Of a stretch of DNA of 62,221 bases, positions 54,194-62,175 are shown piece after piece (the first letter of the stretch is position 1; each line of letters starts with the position of its first letter). A program made the position numbers and the translations under genes. The DNA comes from an uncultured beta proteobacterium. Its GTDB lineage: Bacteria; Pseudomonadota; Gammaproteobacteria; Burkholderiales; Burkholderiaceae_B. The stretch is from positions 1-62,221 of the forward strand of contig CAITPF010000019.1 in the NCBI GenBank assembly GCA_903894155.1, in the 5' to 3' direction. Under the pieces are notes generated by a model. The model ran no database searches and was not told the origin of the DNA. It was given only the letters and a program-made list of their open reading frames with translations.

Positions 54194-54733
54194 ATGTTCA
54201 ATCGCAGGCAGTTCCTGGTCGCAACCGCGATCGTTGGCGCAGGTTTGTTATCCGGTTGCGTCAGTGAGCAAAAATTCAATTCGCTGCAACAGGCGTACAA
54301 CCAGTTGCAAGCCGCCTATCAGGGCGACGAGGTCGAAATCAAGCAACTGCAAGGCGAACTCAAGGTCACCATCAAGGACAAAATCCTGTTTGCTGAGGGC
54401 GGCTACCGCTTGAACGCCAAGGCTGAGCAGACGCTTGCCAAGATGGTCCCGACGCTGGCCGGGTTCAAGGACACGAAGGTCGTCGTGCGCGGCTACACCG
54501 ACAACGTGCCGATCGGTGCGGAGCTTCGTCGCCAGGGGATTGCGACCAATCTCGACCTCTCCTCCAAGCGCGCGGACAACGTCGTCGATTTCCTGCTGAA
54601 GAAAGGCGTGAGTCCGACCCTGATTTCCGCGCAAGGCATGGGTGAAAACGACCCTGTGGCGCCGAACACGACGCCCGAAGGCCGTGCCCAGAACCGTCGG
54701 ATCGAAGTGACGCTCGTCGGTCCGGGTACCTGA
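54194..54733 (+). CDS. OmpA-family outer-membrane lipoprotein
   Basis: A 179-residue protein starting MFNRRQFLVATAIVGAGLLSGC, a lipobox (L-L-S-G-C with the acylated Cys at 22). A short coiled segment follows, then an OmpA-like peptidoglycan-binding domain with FKDTKVVVRGYTDNVPIGAELRRQG, LSSKRADNVVDFLLKKGV and the closing RAQNRRIEVTLVGPG. It resembles Pal/YiaD-type lipoproteins. The start at 54194 gives the lipobox at the usual distance. It is the last gene before a terminator and likely anchors the outer membrane to the cell wall. Confidence 0.9.
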   Translation: MFNRRQFLVATAIVGAGLLSGCVSEQKFNSLQQAYNQLQAAYQGDEVEIKQLQGELKVTIKDKILFAEGGYRLNAKAEQTLAKMVPTLAGFKDTKVVVRGYTDNVPIGAELRRQGIATNLDLSSKRADNVVDFLLKKGVSPTLISAQGMGENDPVAPNTTPEGRAQNRRIEVTLVGPGT

Positions 54734-54756
54734 TCGCCGATCCAGCCGTACCGAAG

Positions 54757-54781
54757 AAACCCGGCCGCGGCCGGGTTTTTT
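54757..54781 (+). terminator. Terminator after the OmpA-like gene
   Basis: A stem of about nine GC pairs (AACCCGGCC/GGCCGGGTT) with a minimal GC loop is followed by a run of T residues to 54781. It lies about 25 bp after the OmpA-like stop, a strong rho-independent terminator. Confidence 0.85.
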
Positions 54782-54863
54782 CATGTCCGCCTGCACCGCC
54801 TTGTGCGCGCCGCGACGGGCAAGGTCAGCGAATCGCGCGATATTGACGTTGCCCGATCACGCG

Positions 54864-55952
54864 CTACCCGGCCTCGCGCGGCGCAATTGCGATCGGGATC
54901 CGCTTGCGGCCAAAGCTGCCTGCGGTTGGGTCAAACCGACCGGCGATGGCCGCCCCACAGTGTGTGCAATGGCCTTGTGCATCCAGTGCATAACGGTGCA
55001 ACTCATACCAGTTGCGCTCGATGACCGGCGCATGGCAAGCCGGGCAGAACGTAGTATCGCCCTCGGCGTGGCGGACGTTACCCGTATAGACGAAGCGCAA
55101 GCCCTCGCGCATCGCGATGCGCCGCGCCCGCGCAAGGGTGGCAAGTGGCGTGGCCGGCACATCGGGCATCTTGTAATCCGGGTGGAATGCAGAAAAATGC
55201 AACGGAACCTCAGCCCCCAATTCGCGGTATACCCATTGCGACAGGGCCGTGATTTCCGCATCCGTGTCGTTCTTGCCCGGAATAAGCAGCGTTGTGATCT
55301 CGACCCAGACACTGGTTTCCCGGCACAGGTAGACCAGCGTGTCGAGCACAGGTTGCAAATGCGCCCCGGTCAGCCGAAAGTAAAAATCCTCCGTGAACGC
55401 CTTGAGGTCCACATTGGCCGCATCCATGTTGGCGAAGAATTCCCGCCGCGCGGCGTCATGAAGATACCCTGCCGTCACCGCCACGGTCCTGATCCCGCGC
55501 GTATGGCAGGCGAGCGCCACGTCCATCGCATATTCCGCGAAGATCACCGGGTCGTTGTAGGTAAACGCCACACTCTTGCAACCGTATTGTTGCGCCGCCA
55601 GGGCAATCGCGTCGGGCGACGCCTCATCCATCATCCGGTCCATGTCGCGGGATTTGCTGATATCCCAGTTCTGGCAAAACTTGCACGCGAGGTTGCACCC
55701 GGCCGTGCCAAAGGAGAGGACGCTCGACCCCGGATAAAAGTGATTGAGTGGCTTCTTTTCGACGGGATCGATACAAAATCCCGATGATCGGCCGTAGGTC
55801 GTCAGTCGCATCTCGGCGCCCTGGCGCATCCGCACGAAACACGCACCGCGCTGTCCGTCGTTCAGTTTGCAGTCCCGGGGGCAAAGATCACATTGCATCC
55901 GACCATCGGCGGCCCAATGCCAATAGCGGCCAGTGCTGCCCTGGGCGTTCAT
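54864..55952 (-). CDS. amrS: AmmeMemoRadiSam system radical SAM enzyme
   Basis: A 362-residue radical SAM protein. C86-x3-C90-x2-C93 in GCNLACKFCQNWD binds the catalytic 4Fe-4S cluster, with FTYNDPVIFAEY typical of the subgroup. Extra cysteines at the N-terminus (CDLCPRDC near 21-28) and a C-terminal zinc ribbon (CPACH...CTHCG near 315-345) are also present. The reaction is not established. Its start overlaps amrA by 4 bp, completing the AmmeMemoRadiSam trio. Confidence 0.94.
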   Translation of the reverse strand: MNAQGSTGRYWHWAADGRMQCDLCPRDCKLNDGQRGACFVRMRQGAEMRLTTYGRSSGFCIDPVEKKPLNHFYPGSSVLSFGTAGCNLACKFCQNWDISKSRDMDRMMDEASPDAIALAAQQYGCKSVAFTYNDPVIFAEYAMDVALACHTRGIRTVAVTAGYLHDAARREFFANMDAANVDLKAFTEDFYFRLTGAHLQPVLDTLVYLCRETSVWVEITTLLIPGKNDTDAEITALSQWVYRELGAEVPLHFSAFHPDYKMPDVPATPLATLARARRIAMREGLRFVYTGNVRHAEGDTTFCPACHAPVIERNWYELHRYALDAQGHCTHCGAAIAGRFDPTAGSFGRKRIPIAIAPREAG

Positions 55953-56524
55953 CTGGCGAATCGTTCGCGCGCAGGTTCCGACGATTTTCGAACCTGATAA
56001 CGAAACAACCGAACGCCGGGCGCCCAGAACCCCTGGGGCAAGCCTGCCTTGCGCAAAAGCGCTGCCATGAACTGATCCGGGGTCGGCAGTTGATCCCAGA
56101 CCTGGGGCAGGAACGTGCCGCGGTGCGCGCCGAACTCAAGCACAATGCCGTCCGTGCCCGGGCGCAATTGCCGCAGCGCATCCGCTTGCGAGGTGAACGC
56201 GAGTTCTTCGCGCGGAGTCAGGACGGACACCTCAATGCGTGTTTGGTCAAGCTCTTGCGCGGTCAGCGGAGCAAAGCGCGGATCCCTAAGCGCCGCAGCA
56301 CGGGCGTTCGCCCGCACATCCTCGCCCAGGGGCCGGTGCGGATCGATCGTGCCGATGCATCCTCGCAATTCACCAGCCTGTGTCAGCGTGACAAAGCACG
56401 CGCCGGATTCATGCAACCACGCGGCATCCGGAGCCGGCGCGCTTGCGCACCCGAGCGCATCCGCGATCGACGCGCGGGCGATGGCCGTCAATACCCTGCC
56501 CTGGGCGGGATCGAGCTCACTCAT
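55949..56524 (-). CDS. amrA: AmmeMemoRadiSam system protein A (AMMECR1-like)
   Basis: A 191-residue AMMECR1-family protein. CFVTLTQAGELRGCIGTIDPHRPLGEDV near 38-65 contains the family's L-R-G-C-I-G hexapeptide, and LRDPRFAPLTAQEL and VLTPREELAF follow. The start at 56524 (MSELDPAQGRVL) overlaps the end of amrB by 8 bp; more upstream starts lie inside amrB. The protein probably works with AmrB and AmrS. Cellular role unknown. Confidence 0.92.
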   Translation of the reverse strand: MSELDPAQGRVLTAIARASIADALGCASAPAPDAAWLHESGACFVTLTQAGELRGCIGTIDPHRPLGEDVRANARAAALRDPRFAPLTAQELDQTRIEVSVLTPREELAFTSQADALRQLRPGTDGIVLEFGAHRGTFLPQVWDQLPTPDQFMAALLRKAGLPQGFWAPGVRLFRYQVRKSSEPARERFAR

Positions 56525-57320
56525 GCCAGCTTTCCTCGCTGAACGCGAAGGATCCATAGCCGACCACGCGCGCGCGATCGCCGGCCGTATCACCCGAGTT
56601 GCACAACGCGATCAGGCGCCCACGCAATTGATGATGGCGTGCCGCCAGAAGGAGCCCGTTGATGGGCGTCGCGCCACAGGCCTGGTGATGCGACACCAGG
56701 GGACGCAAATCGAGAATGGACTGAACCGTCTCCCGATCGGTGACCGTGGCCTCCTCATAAGTCAGGAAGTGCGACAGATCCGAGCTGACGACGATCAGCG
56801 TTTCCGGGCCGCCCCACAAGGCCTCGATCACCTCGGCGACTTCCTCGTCGCTCGCGTCCCCCACGACAAGTGGCACGAGGGTGAAGCTCCCGAGCACGGC
56901 TTGCAGGAAAGGAAGTTCCACCTCAAGGGAATGCTCGGCGGCATGCGCCTGCGCACTGGTCACGACTTGGGGCAGCGACGAAATCGCGAGCACGCCCTGG
57001 GCATCGATCGCGACCGCCCCGAGCGGCGAGCGAAACCAGTCCACGCCCGGCAGCGCAAGCCCCTGAATCGCAACACGATGCGCCGGACCAAGGAGCACGA
57101 CCCGCTCGATAGCATCGGCGAAGCCGCTCAGGCAGGCAAACGCATCGGCAGCGGCTTGCCCGGAGTAGAGATAACCGGCGTGCGGCACGATCAGTGCCTT
57201 GGGCTGACTGACCGTCCCGCTTGTGCACCGCCCGAGCATCCCGCGAACAACCCGCTCCAGCACCTCTGGGGGTTCCGGATAAAACATCCCGGCAACCGCT
57301 TCATCCCGTATGCGATCCAT
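56517..57320 (-). CDS. amrB: AmmeMemoRadiSam system protein B (MEMO-like)
   Basis: A 267-residue MEMO1-family protein related in fold to nonheme-iron dioxygenases. VPHAGYLYSGQAAADAF near 46 carries the family's first conserved His, LLGPAHRVAIQGLALPG near 76, EHSLEVELPFLQAVLG near 127 and VVSSDLSHFLTYEEA near 177 with another conserved S-D-L-S-H. It is the first gene of the minus-strand trio, with starts overlapping. Metal-dependent chemistry is plausible but not shown. Confidence 0.93.
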   Translation of the reverse strand: MDRIRDEAVAGMFYPEPPEVLERVVRGMLGRCTSGTVSQPKALIVPHAGYLYSGQAAADAFACLSGFADAIERVVLLGPAHRVAIQGLALPGVDWFRSPLGAVAIDAQGVLAISSLPQVVTSAQAHAAEHSLEVELPFLQAVLGSFTLVPLVVGDASDEEVAEVIEALWGGPETLIVVSSDLSHFLTYEEATVTDRETVQSILDLRPLVSHHQACGATPINGLLLAARHHQLRGRLIALCNSGDTAGDRARVVGYGSFAFSEESWHE

Positions 57321-57549
57321 GCCGGCCTCCTGATTGCAAATGCTGGATCCTTAAGGTAATTATCGCGCCAAAACAAGACGTTGACAGCGTTTGCCCGCAA
57401 GGCGTGCGCAGGGCATTGCGTCTGCGCAAGCGACATCAAAATTAATTCGTGACCTGCCACCCGTTGTCGGGACTAAAATATCCATGGGCAACGGTTGTCA
57501 GGCTGTAGAGCTGCCCACAAGGTGTGCAACCCTTCCTGGAGGAACGATC

Positions 57550-58038
57550 ATGGCTAGCAAAAATACCCCCGCCCCGGACGAATCGCTGGGATCGCTGTTC
57601 AAACTTGCCGATGTCGCCTTGTCGGCGGCTGAGAGTTTCGCAGCCCTGAATGTCGCCACCGCGCGGCAGGCGTTCGCCGATGGCGCCAGGAACACCAAAG
57701 CCATTCTCTCGGTCAAGAGTGCCGAGGACGCCGCGCAAGTGCAGTCGGCACTCGTCAAACCGTCATCAGACGGCGCCGTGCAGTATTCCCAGAAGGCTTA
57801 CGAAATCTCGTCGGATGCCGCCAAGGAACTGGCCAGGGTATTCCAGGATCAGTTCGAGCAGATGAACCGATCCCTGCGCGACCTTGCCCAGCGGACCGCC
57901 CACGCGGGCCCCACCGGATTGCCTGGCAATATGGGGCCCTTCAGTCAGGTGTTTGAAGCCGCGAACAAAGCGTTCGAGAACATCAACCAGGCGGTCAAAC
58001 AGGCCACCGAGAACGCCCAGGCGATCTCGCGAAAGTAA
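57550..58038 (+). CDS. Phasin-family protein
   Basis: A 162-residue amphipathic protein of polyhydroxyalkanoate granules. SLGSLFKLADVALSAAESFAALNVATARQAFADG near the start, VKSAEDAAQVQSALVKPSSDGAVQYSQKAYEISSDAAKELARVF in the middle and a Gln/Ala-rich tail are phasin-like (PhaP). The start at 57550 has a GGAGG-like site just upstream. It is monocistronic, suggesting that the organism stores PHA, though pha biosynthesis genes are not in the window. Confidence 0.88.
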   Translation: MASKNTPAPDESLGSLFKLADVALSAAESFAALNVATARQAFADGARNTKAILSVKSAEDAAQVQSALVKPSSDGAVQYSQKAYEISSDAAKELARVFQDQFEQMNRSLRDLAQRTAHAGPTGLPGNMGPFSQVFEAANKAFENINQAVKQATENAQAISRK

Positions 58039-58059
58039 AAGCGGCACAACAGGCGCGCT

Positions 58060-58083
58060 GCGCGCGCGGTCGACCGCGCGCGC
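58060..58083. repeat. 24-bp perfect palindrome after the phasin gene
   Basis: A perfect inverted repeat centred on GGTCGACC (58068-58075) with CG-rich arms. It is 22 bp beyond the phasin stop and could act as a hairpin terminator, but it lacks a T run. Confidence 0.7.
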
Positions 58084-58301
58084 GTACGGATTTGCAGGCA
58101 ACCGCATGAAGGCCCTGGTGCCCGGGCATCCCGGTGGGGCGTTGCGCCTGCAGGAGTTGCCCGTTCCCTTTCCACGGCAGGATCAGGTTCTGCTCTGATC
58201 TGCGGCTGGCGTCGGGTGCGAATCCGCTTGACGAGCGAATTGCCCGCGTGGTCAATTACGCGAGGGTCGCACAGACGATCAAACACACAGGAGGGGGAGA
58301 C

Positions 58302-59291
58302 ATGCAAGACAGTTGGCTGGCAGGGCTTCGCCACATACGCGCCGCAGTCCTCGCGGTCGTCATGTGCGCCTTCGCGGGCTGTGCGTGGGCACAGTGGGTT
58401 CCCGAGCGGCCCATCAAACTGATCGTGCCGTTTGCGCCTGGCGCGGCAACCGACATCAGCGCACGCACGATCTCCGACCGGGTTGCCGCGATCCTCGGTC
58501 AACCCATCGTCATTGAAAACCAGGGCGCCGCCAGCGGCGTCGTCGGCACAGAGGCCGGCGCGCGCGCGCAGCCCAATGGCTACACGTGGACACTGGCGCA
58601 CGATCCCCCCTTTACCATCCTGCCGCACGTGCGCAAGCTCAACTACGATCCGCTGAAGGATTTCGATGCCGTTGCCGTGATCGCATCGATTCCAATGGTT
58701 CTGGTCGTGCGGCCGGATCTTCCCGTCAATTCGGTTCCGGAGCTCGTCGCGCTGGCCCGCGCCAACCCGGGCAAACTCACGATCGCCTCGTCGGGCACGG
58801 GCGCCACCTCGCACCTTGCAGCCGAGCTCTTCAAGTATGAGACAGGCACCGATATCCTGCACGTCCCCTACAAGGGACAGGCGCAAGGGGTCACCGATGT
58901 GCTCGGCGGGCAGGTCGACATGATCTTCAGCTCCTTCGGTCCGGTGCTGCAACACATTCGCTCGGGCAAGCTCAAGGCGCTTGGCGTGTCCGTCCCGACG
59001 CGCTACCCGAGCCTTCCCGATGTACCCACGATCGCTGAGTCCGGCGTCCCGGGCTTCGATTTCAGTGTCTGGACCGGGATCGCTGTTCCCGCCGGCACGC
59101 CCGCCGACGTACGCGCCCGGATCAATGCGGCAGTCGCCGAGGCGCTCAAGGCACCCGAGGTGCGCGAGCGGTTCGCGGCACTCGGGTTTGTCGTCGGCGA
59201 CGGCAACCCGGACGCCTTAAGGCAACGAATCATCAACGACTACGCCAAATGGGGCCGGATCATTCCGGCAGCCCGTCTGACGCTTGAATGA
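58302..59291 (+). CDS. Bug-family solute-binding protein
   Basis: A 329-residue periplasmic protein with a signal peptide (IRAAVLAVVMCAFAGCAWAQ). VPERPIKLIVPFAPGAATDISAR and YKGQAQGVTDVLGGQVDMIFS are Bug motifs. The start at 58302 is preceded by GGAGGGGG, a very strong ribosome-binding site. It is 12 bp upstream of a MaoC-like gene and a CoA-transferase gene, so its ligand may be the carboxylic acid activated by them. Confidence 0.92.
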   Translation: MQDSWLAGLRHIRAAVLAVVMCAFAGCAWAQWVPERPIKLIVPFAPGAATDISARTISDRVAAILGQPIVIENQGAASGVVGTEAGARAQPNGYTWTLAHDPPFTILPHVRKLNYDPLKDFDAVAVIASIPMVLVVRPDLPVNSVPELVALARANPGKLTIASSGTGATSHLAAELFKYETGTDILHVPYKGQAQGVTDVLGGQVDMIFSSFGPVLQHIRSGKLKALGVSVPTRYPSLPDVPTIAESGVPGFDFSVWTGIAVPAGTPADVRARINAAVAEALKAPEVRERFAALGFVVGDGNPDALRQRIINDYAKWGRIIPAARLTLE

Positions 59292-59303
59292 GGCACCACA
59301 CGC

Positions 59304-59747
59304 ATGGCACACAGGACTTTCGAACAAACCCGCGTGGACGAGGAATTCGTCAGCTACGGTCGCACGGTCACCGAGACCGATATCGTCAACTTCACCAACC
59401 TTGCCGGATTAAAGCTGCCGATCTTCATCGATGCCGAATTCTGCCGGACCAACTCGCCCTTCGGACAGCGCATCTGCCCGGGCATTTTGCTGCAGGCGTT
59501 CGCGGCCGCCATGATGGAGGAACTGATCGGGCCCACCACCATCGCCGCCCTGGGCTTTGGTGAATCAAAATTTCAACGCCCGGTTTTTATCGGCGACACG
59601 ATCCGTACGCACTCGCGCATCGCGGCCAAACGGGTCACGTCCAATCCGGATCGCGGCATCGTCGACATTGCCGTTCGCATCGTCAATCATCGTCAGGAAA
59701 CCATCATGGAAGGCACCTATCGCCTGATGATGAAAGTCGGTGCATGA
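59304..59747 (+). CDS. MaoC-like hot-dog protein with altered active site
   Basis: A 147-residue single-hot-dog protein of the MaoC/R-hydratase family. FVSYGRTVTETDIVNFTNLAG near 15-36 and FGQRICPGILLQAFA near 52 fit the family. The motif usually reading G-D-x-N-P-x-H-x-D appears as G-L-K-L-P-I-F-I-D, so the catalytic Asp and His are replaced by Leu and Phe. Standard enoyl-CoA hydratase activity is therefore doubtful; a thioesterase or another CoA role is possible. It lies between a Bug gene (12 bp) and a CoA-transferase (13 bp). Confidence 0.86.
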   Translation: MAHRTFEQTRVDEEFVSYGRTVTETDIVNFTNLAGLKLPIFIDAEFCRTNSPFGQRICPGILLQAFAAAMMEELIGPTTIAALGFGESKFQRPVFIGDTIRTHSRIAAKRVTSNPDRGIVDIAVRIVNHRQETIMEGTYRLMMKVGA

Positions 59748-59760
59748 GAATCGGGTCACC

Positions 59761-60954
59761 ATGACCACAGGGTTGCCCCTCGAGGGGATGCGACTCGTCG
59801 ACTTCAGCCAGGGCGTCGCCGGACCGTACTGCGCCATGCAGCTCGCCGAGCTCGGCGCCCAGGTCATCAAGATCGAGCCCGACGAAGGCGACTGGCTGCG
59901 CTCGGTCGGCCACCAGGTGCGGCCGCTCGAGAGCAGCGCGCACCTGAGCCTGAATCGAAACAAGCGCAGCATCTGCCTGAATCTGCGCCATCCGGACGGC
60001 GCGCGCATTGCGCAAGCGCTGGTCGCGAAGAGTCAGATTGTCGTGCAAAACTACCGCGTCGGTGTTCTGGAAAAATTCGGACTCGGCTACGATCAGATCC
60101 GGCAAGTCAACCCGCGACTGGTATACGCCACCATCCTCGGCTACGGCGCGCAAGGGCCGCTGGCAAGCGCACCCGCGACCGATTCAGTCATGCAGGCGTT
60201 CGGTGGGCTCATGAGCATCAACGGTGACGGCGAGGTCCCGTTGCGGATGGGGAACATGGTGTCCGACATGGTCGCAGGCACCTACCTGAGCCAGGGCGTC
60301 CTGGCCGCGCTGCTGACGCTTGCGCGCACGGGCAAGGGGCAGGAAGTCACCGTCAGCCTGCTCGACGCCCTACTCGCTTTTCAGTCGGCGCCTGTCGCGG
60401 AGTTCCTGGAGTCCGGCGTCTTGCCAAAACGCAGCGGCTCGCGTCACCCGATGATCTCGCCCTCGGGCACTTACAAGGTCCGGGACGGTTTCGTCACCCT
60501 GGTGGCCACCCAGCAACTCTGGAAGAAGTTTTGCCTCGCGATCGGTATGCCAGAGCTCACGGACGATCGGCGCTTCGCCGACAACGATGCGCGACTGACC
60601 AACCGGGATTCACTGCAGGCTCTGATCACGCCGTTCTTCGCGCAACGTACCCGTGAAGAAATACTCGGGCTCGCGCGCGACCACGACCTGGTCTGCGCGC
60701 CGATCAATGATTACCAGGCATTGACCGAACACGAGCAAGTTCAGGCGAACCACCTGCTGCAAAGCTGGACACACCCGGTGCTTGGTCAGGCGCGCGGCGT
60801 GCGCAATCCCGTGCGCTATGGCGAATTCGACCCCGCCTGGGGCCCGCCGCCCATGCTGGGCGAGCACACGCATGAGGTGCTGCGTGATGACCTTGGATTC
60901 GCTGACGATGAAATCGCCCGCGTGCGCGCGAGCGGCGCGGTGACGATCCCCTGA
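59761..60954 (+). CDS. CaiB/BaiF family CoA transferase
   Basis: A 397-residue type-III CoA transferase moving CoA between carboxylic acids. LPLEGMRLVDFSQGVAGPYCAMQLAELGAQVIKIEPDEGDW is the typical N-terminus, with RNKRSICLNLRHPDGARI near 68, and the catalytic Asp lies in MGNMVSDMVAGTY near 165. A GTG at 59740 would add seven residues and overlap the MaoC stop. With the MaoC-like and Bug genes it forms a small carboxylate-activation cluster; substrate unknown. Confidence 0.92.
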   Translation: MTTGLPLEGMRLVDFSQGVAGPYCAMQLAELGAQVIKIEPDEGDWLRSVGHQVRPLESSAHLSLNRNKRSICLNLRHPDGARIAQALVAKSQIVVQNYRVGVLEKFGLGYDQIRQVNPRLVYATILGYGAQGPLASAPATDSVMQAFGGLMSINGDGEVPLRMGNMVSDMVAGTYLSQGVLAALLTLARTGKGQEVTVSLLDALLAFQSAPVAEFLESGVLPKRSGSRHPMISPSGTYKVRDGFVTLVATQQLWKKFCLAIGMPELTDDRRFADNDARLTNRDSLQALITPFFAQRTREEILGLARDHDLVCAPINDYQALTEHEQVQANHLLQSWTHPVLGQARGVRNPVRYGEFDPAWGPPPMLGEHTHEVLRDDLGFADDEIARVRASGAVTIP

Positions 60955-60993
60955 GCCGTCGCGCTGGCGGCACGGGCTCCCGGGGCCCGCACA

Positions 60994-61983
60994 CTAATCG
61001 AGTTTGATGTTCGCGTCACGGATCACCTTGCCCCACGACGCCACTTCCTTCTTCAGCGTCGCGGCGAACTCGTCCGGCGTCGTTTGTGCCGGCTCGGCGC
61101 CAGCCTTCTCAAGCGTATTCGAAAGCGCCGGGCTCAGTACAACCTTGTTGAGCGCAGCGTTGAGCCGATCGACAATCGGCCTTGGCGTGCCCGCAGGGGC
61201 GAACAGGCCGATCCACGTCATGGCCTCAAAGCCTGGCACGCCCTGCTCGGCAATCGTCGGGATATCAGGCTCATTGGCCGAGCGCGACAGTGCGGCGATG
61301 CCCAGAACCTTGATCTGGCCGGCCTTGAGGCGCGGAATCACGGAGGGCGCCGAATCAAACATGGCCACGACGCGCCCGCCAATCAGGTCAGTCATCGCAG
61401 CGGGGTTGCCCTTGTACGGGATATGGTTCAGATCCATGCCGGTCAGGCCCTTGAGCATCTCGGTGGCCAATTGGGCCGTCGTGCCATTGCCGCCCGATCC
61501 ATAGGCGAGTTTGCCGGGATTGGCCTTCACGTAGGTCACGAATTCCGCGAAATTATTCGCAGGCACATCCTTGTTCACGGCAAGGTAGATCGGCACCTTG
61601 ACGATCATGCCGACCGCCGCGAAATCCTTCACGGGATCATAGGGCAACTGCTTGTACAGCCCCGGGTTGATTGCCATGGGGCCGGTCGAATTGATCGATA
61701 GTGTGTAGCCATCGGGCTTGGCGTTCTTGACGAACTCGGTCCCGATGATCCCGGCCGCACCGGGCTTGTTCTCGACGACGAACTGCTGGCCCACCTCGCG
61801 CGAAAGCTGCTCGGCCACGACGCGCGCCACGATGTCGGTCGTCTGGCCGGGCGGCCAGCCCACCACGATGCGCACCGGGCCGCTCGGATAAACGGACTGC
61901 GCCAGGGCGACTCCCGACCAGACTGCCAGTGCGCTTGTCAGCGCGAGTGCTGCAAACCGTGCGTGCGCCCGGACGATGCCCAT
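60994..61983 (-). CDS. Bug-family solute-binding protein
   Basis: A 329-residue periplasmic protein with signal peptide (FAALALTSALAVWSGVALAQ). YPSGPVRIVVGWPPGQTTDIVARVV and YKGNPAAMTDLIGGRVVAMFD are Bug motifs. It is convergent with the CoA-transferase gene and oriented toward it. It follows the partial Bug gene at the window's right edge, so tandem Bug genes are likely here. Confidence 0.93.
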   Translation of the reverse strand: MGIVRAHARFAALALTSALAVWSGVALAQSVYPSGPVRIVVGWPPGQTTDIVARVVAEQLSREVGQQFVVENKPGAAGIIGTEFVKNAKPDGYTLSINSTGPMAINPGLYKQLPYDPVKDFAAVGMIVKVPIYLAVNKDVPANNFAEFVTYVKANPGKLAYGSGGNGTTAQLATEMLKGLTGMDLNHIPYKGNPAAMTDLIGGRVVAMFDSAPSVIPRLKAGQIKVLGIAALSRSANEPDIPTIAEQGVPGFEAMTWIGLFAPAGTPRPIVDRLNAALNKVVLSPALSNTLEKAGAEPAQTTPDEFAATLKKEVASWGKVIRDANIKLD

Positions 61984-62175
61984 TGTGTTGCTCCTCGACT
62001 CGTTGTCAATTTCGCGGTCTTCGCCGCGTGTGGTTGGTGCATCTTAAGTGGTAACCCACCATCGTCCAAGCCATTTTCGCTCCGTGTGATGGCACCATGT
62101 GCGTGGCCGTCACCGTTGGCGAGGCGCGCCGGGCACGGACCACTGCCTGCTGCAAAGCCGATAGGCGGCCGCGCC

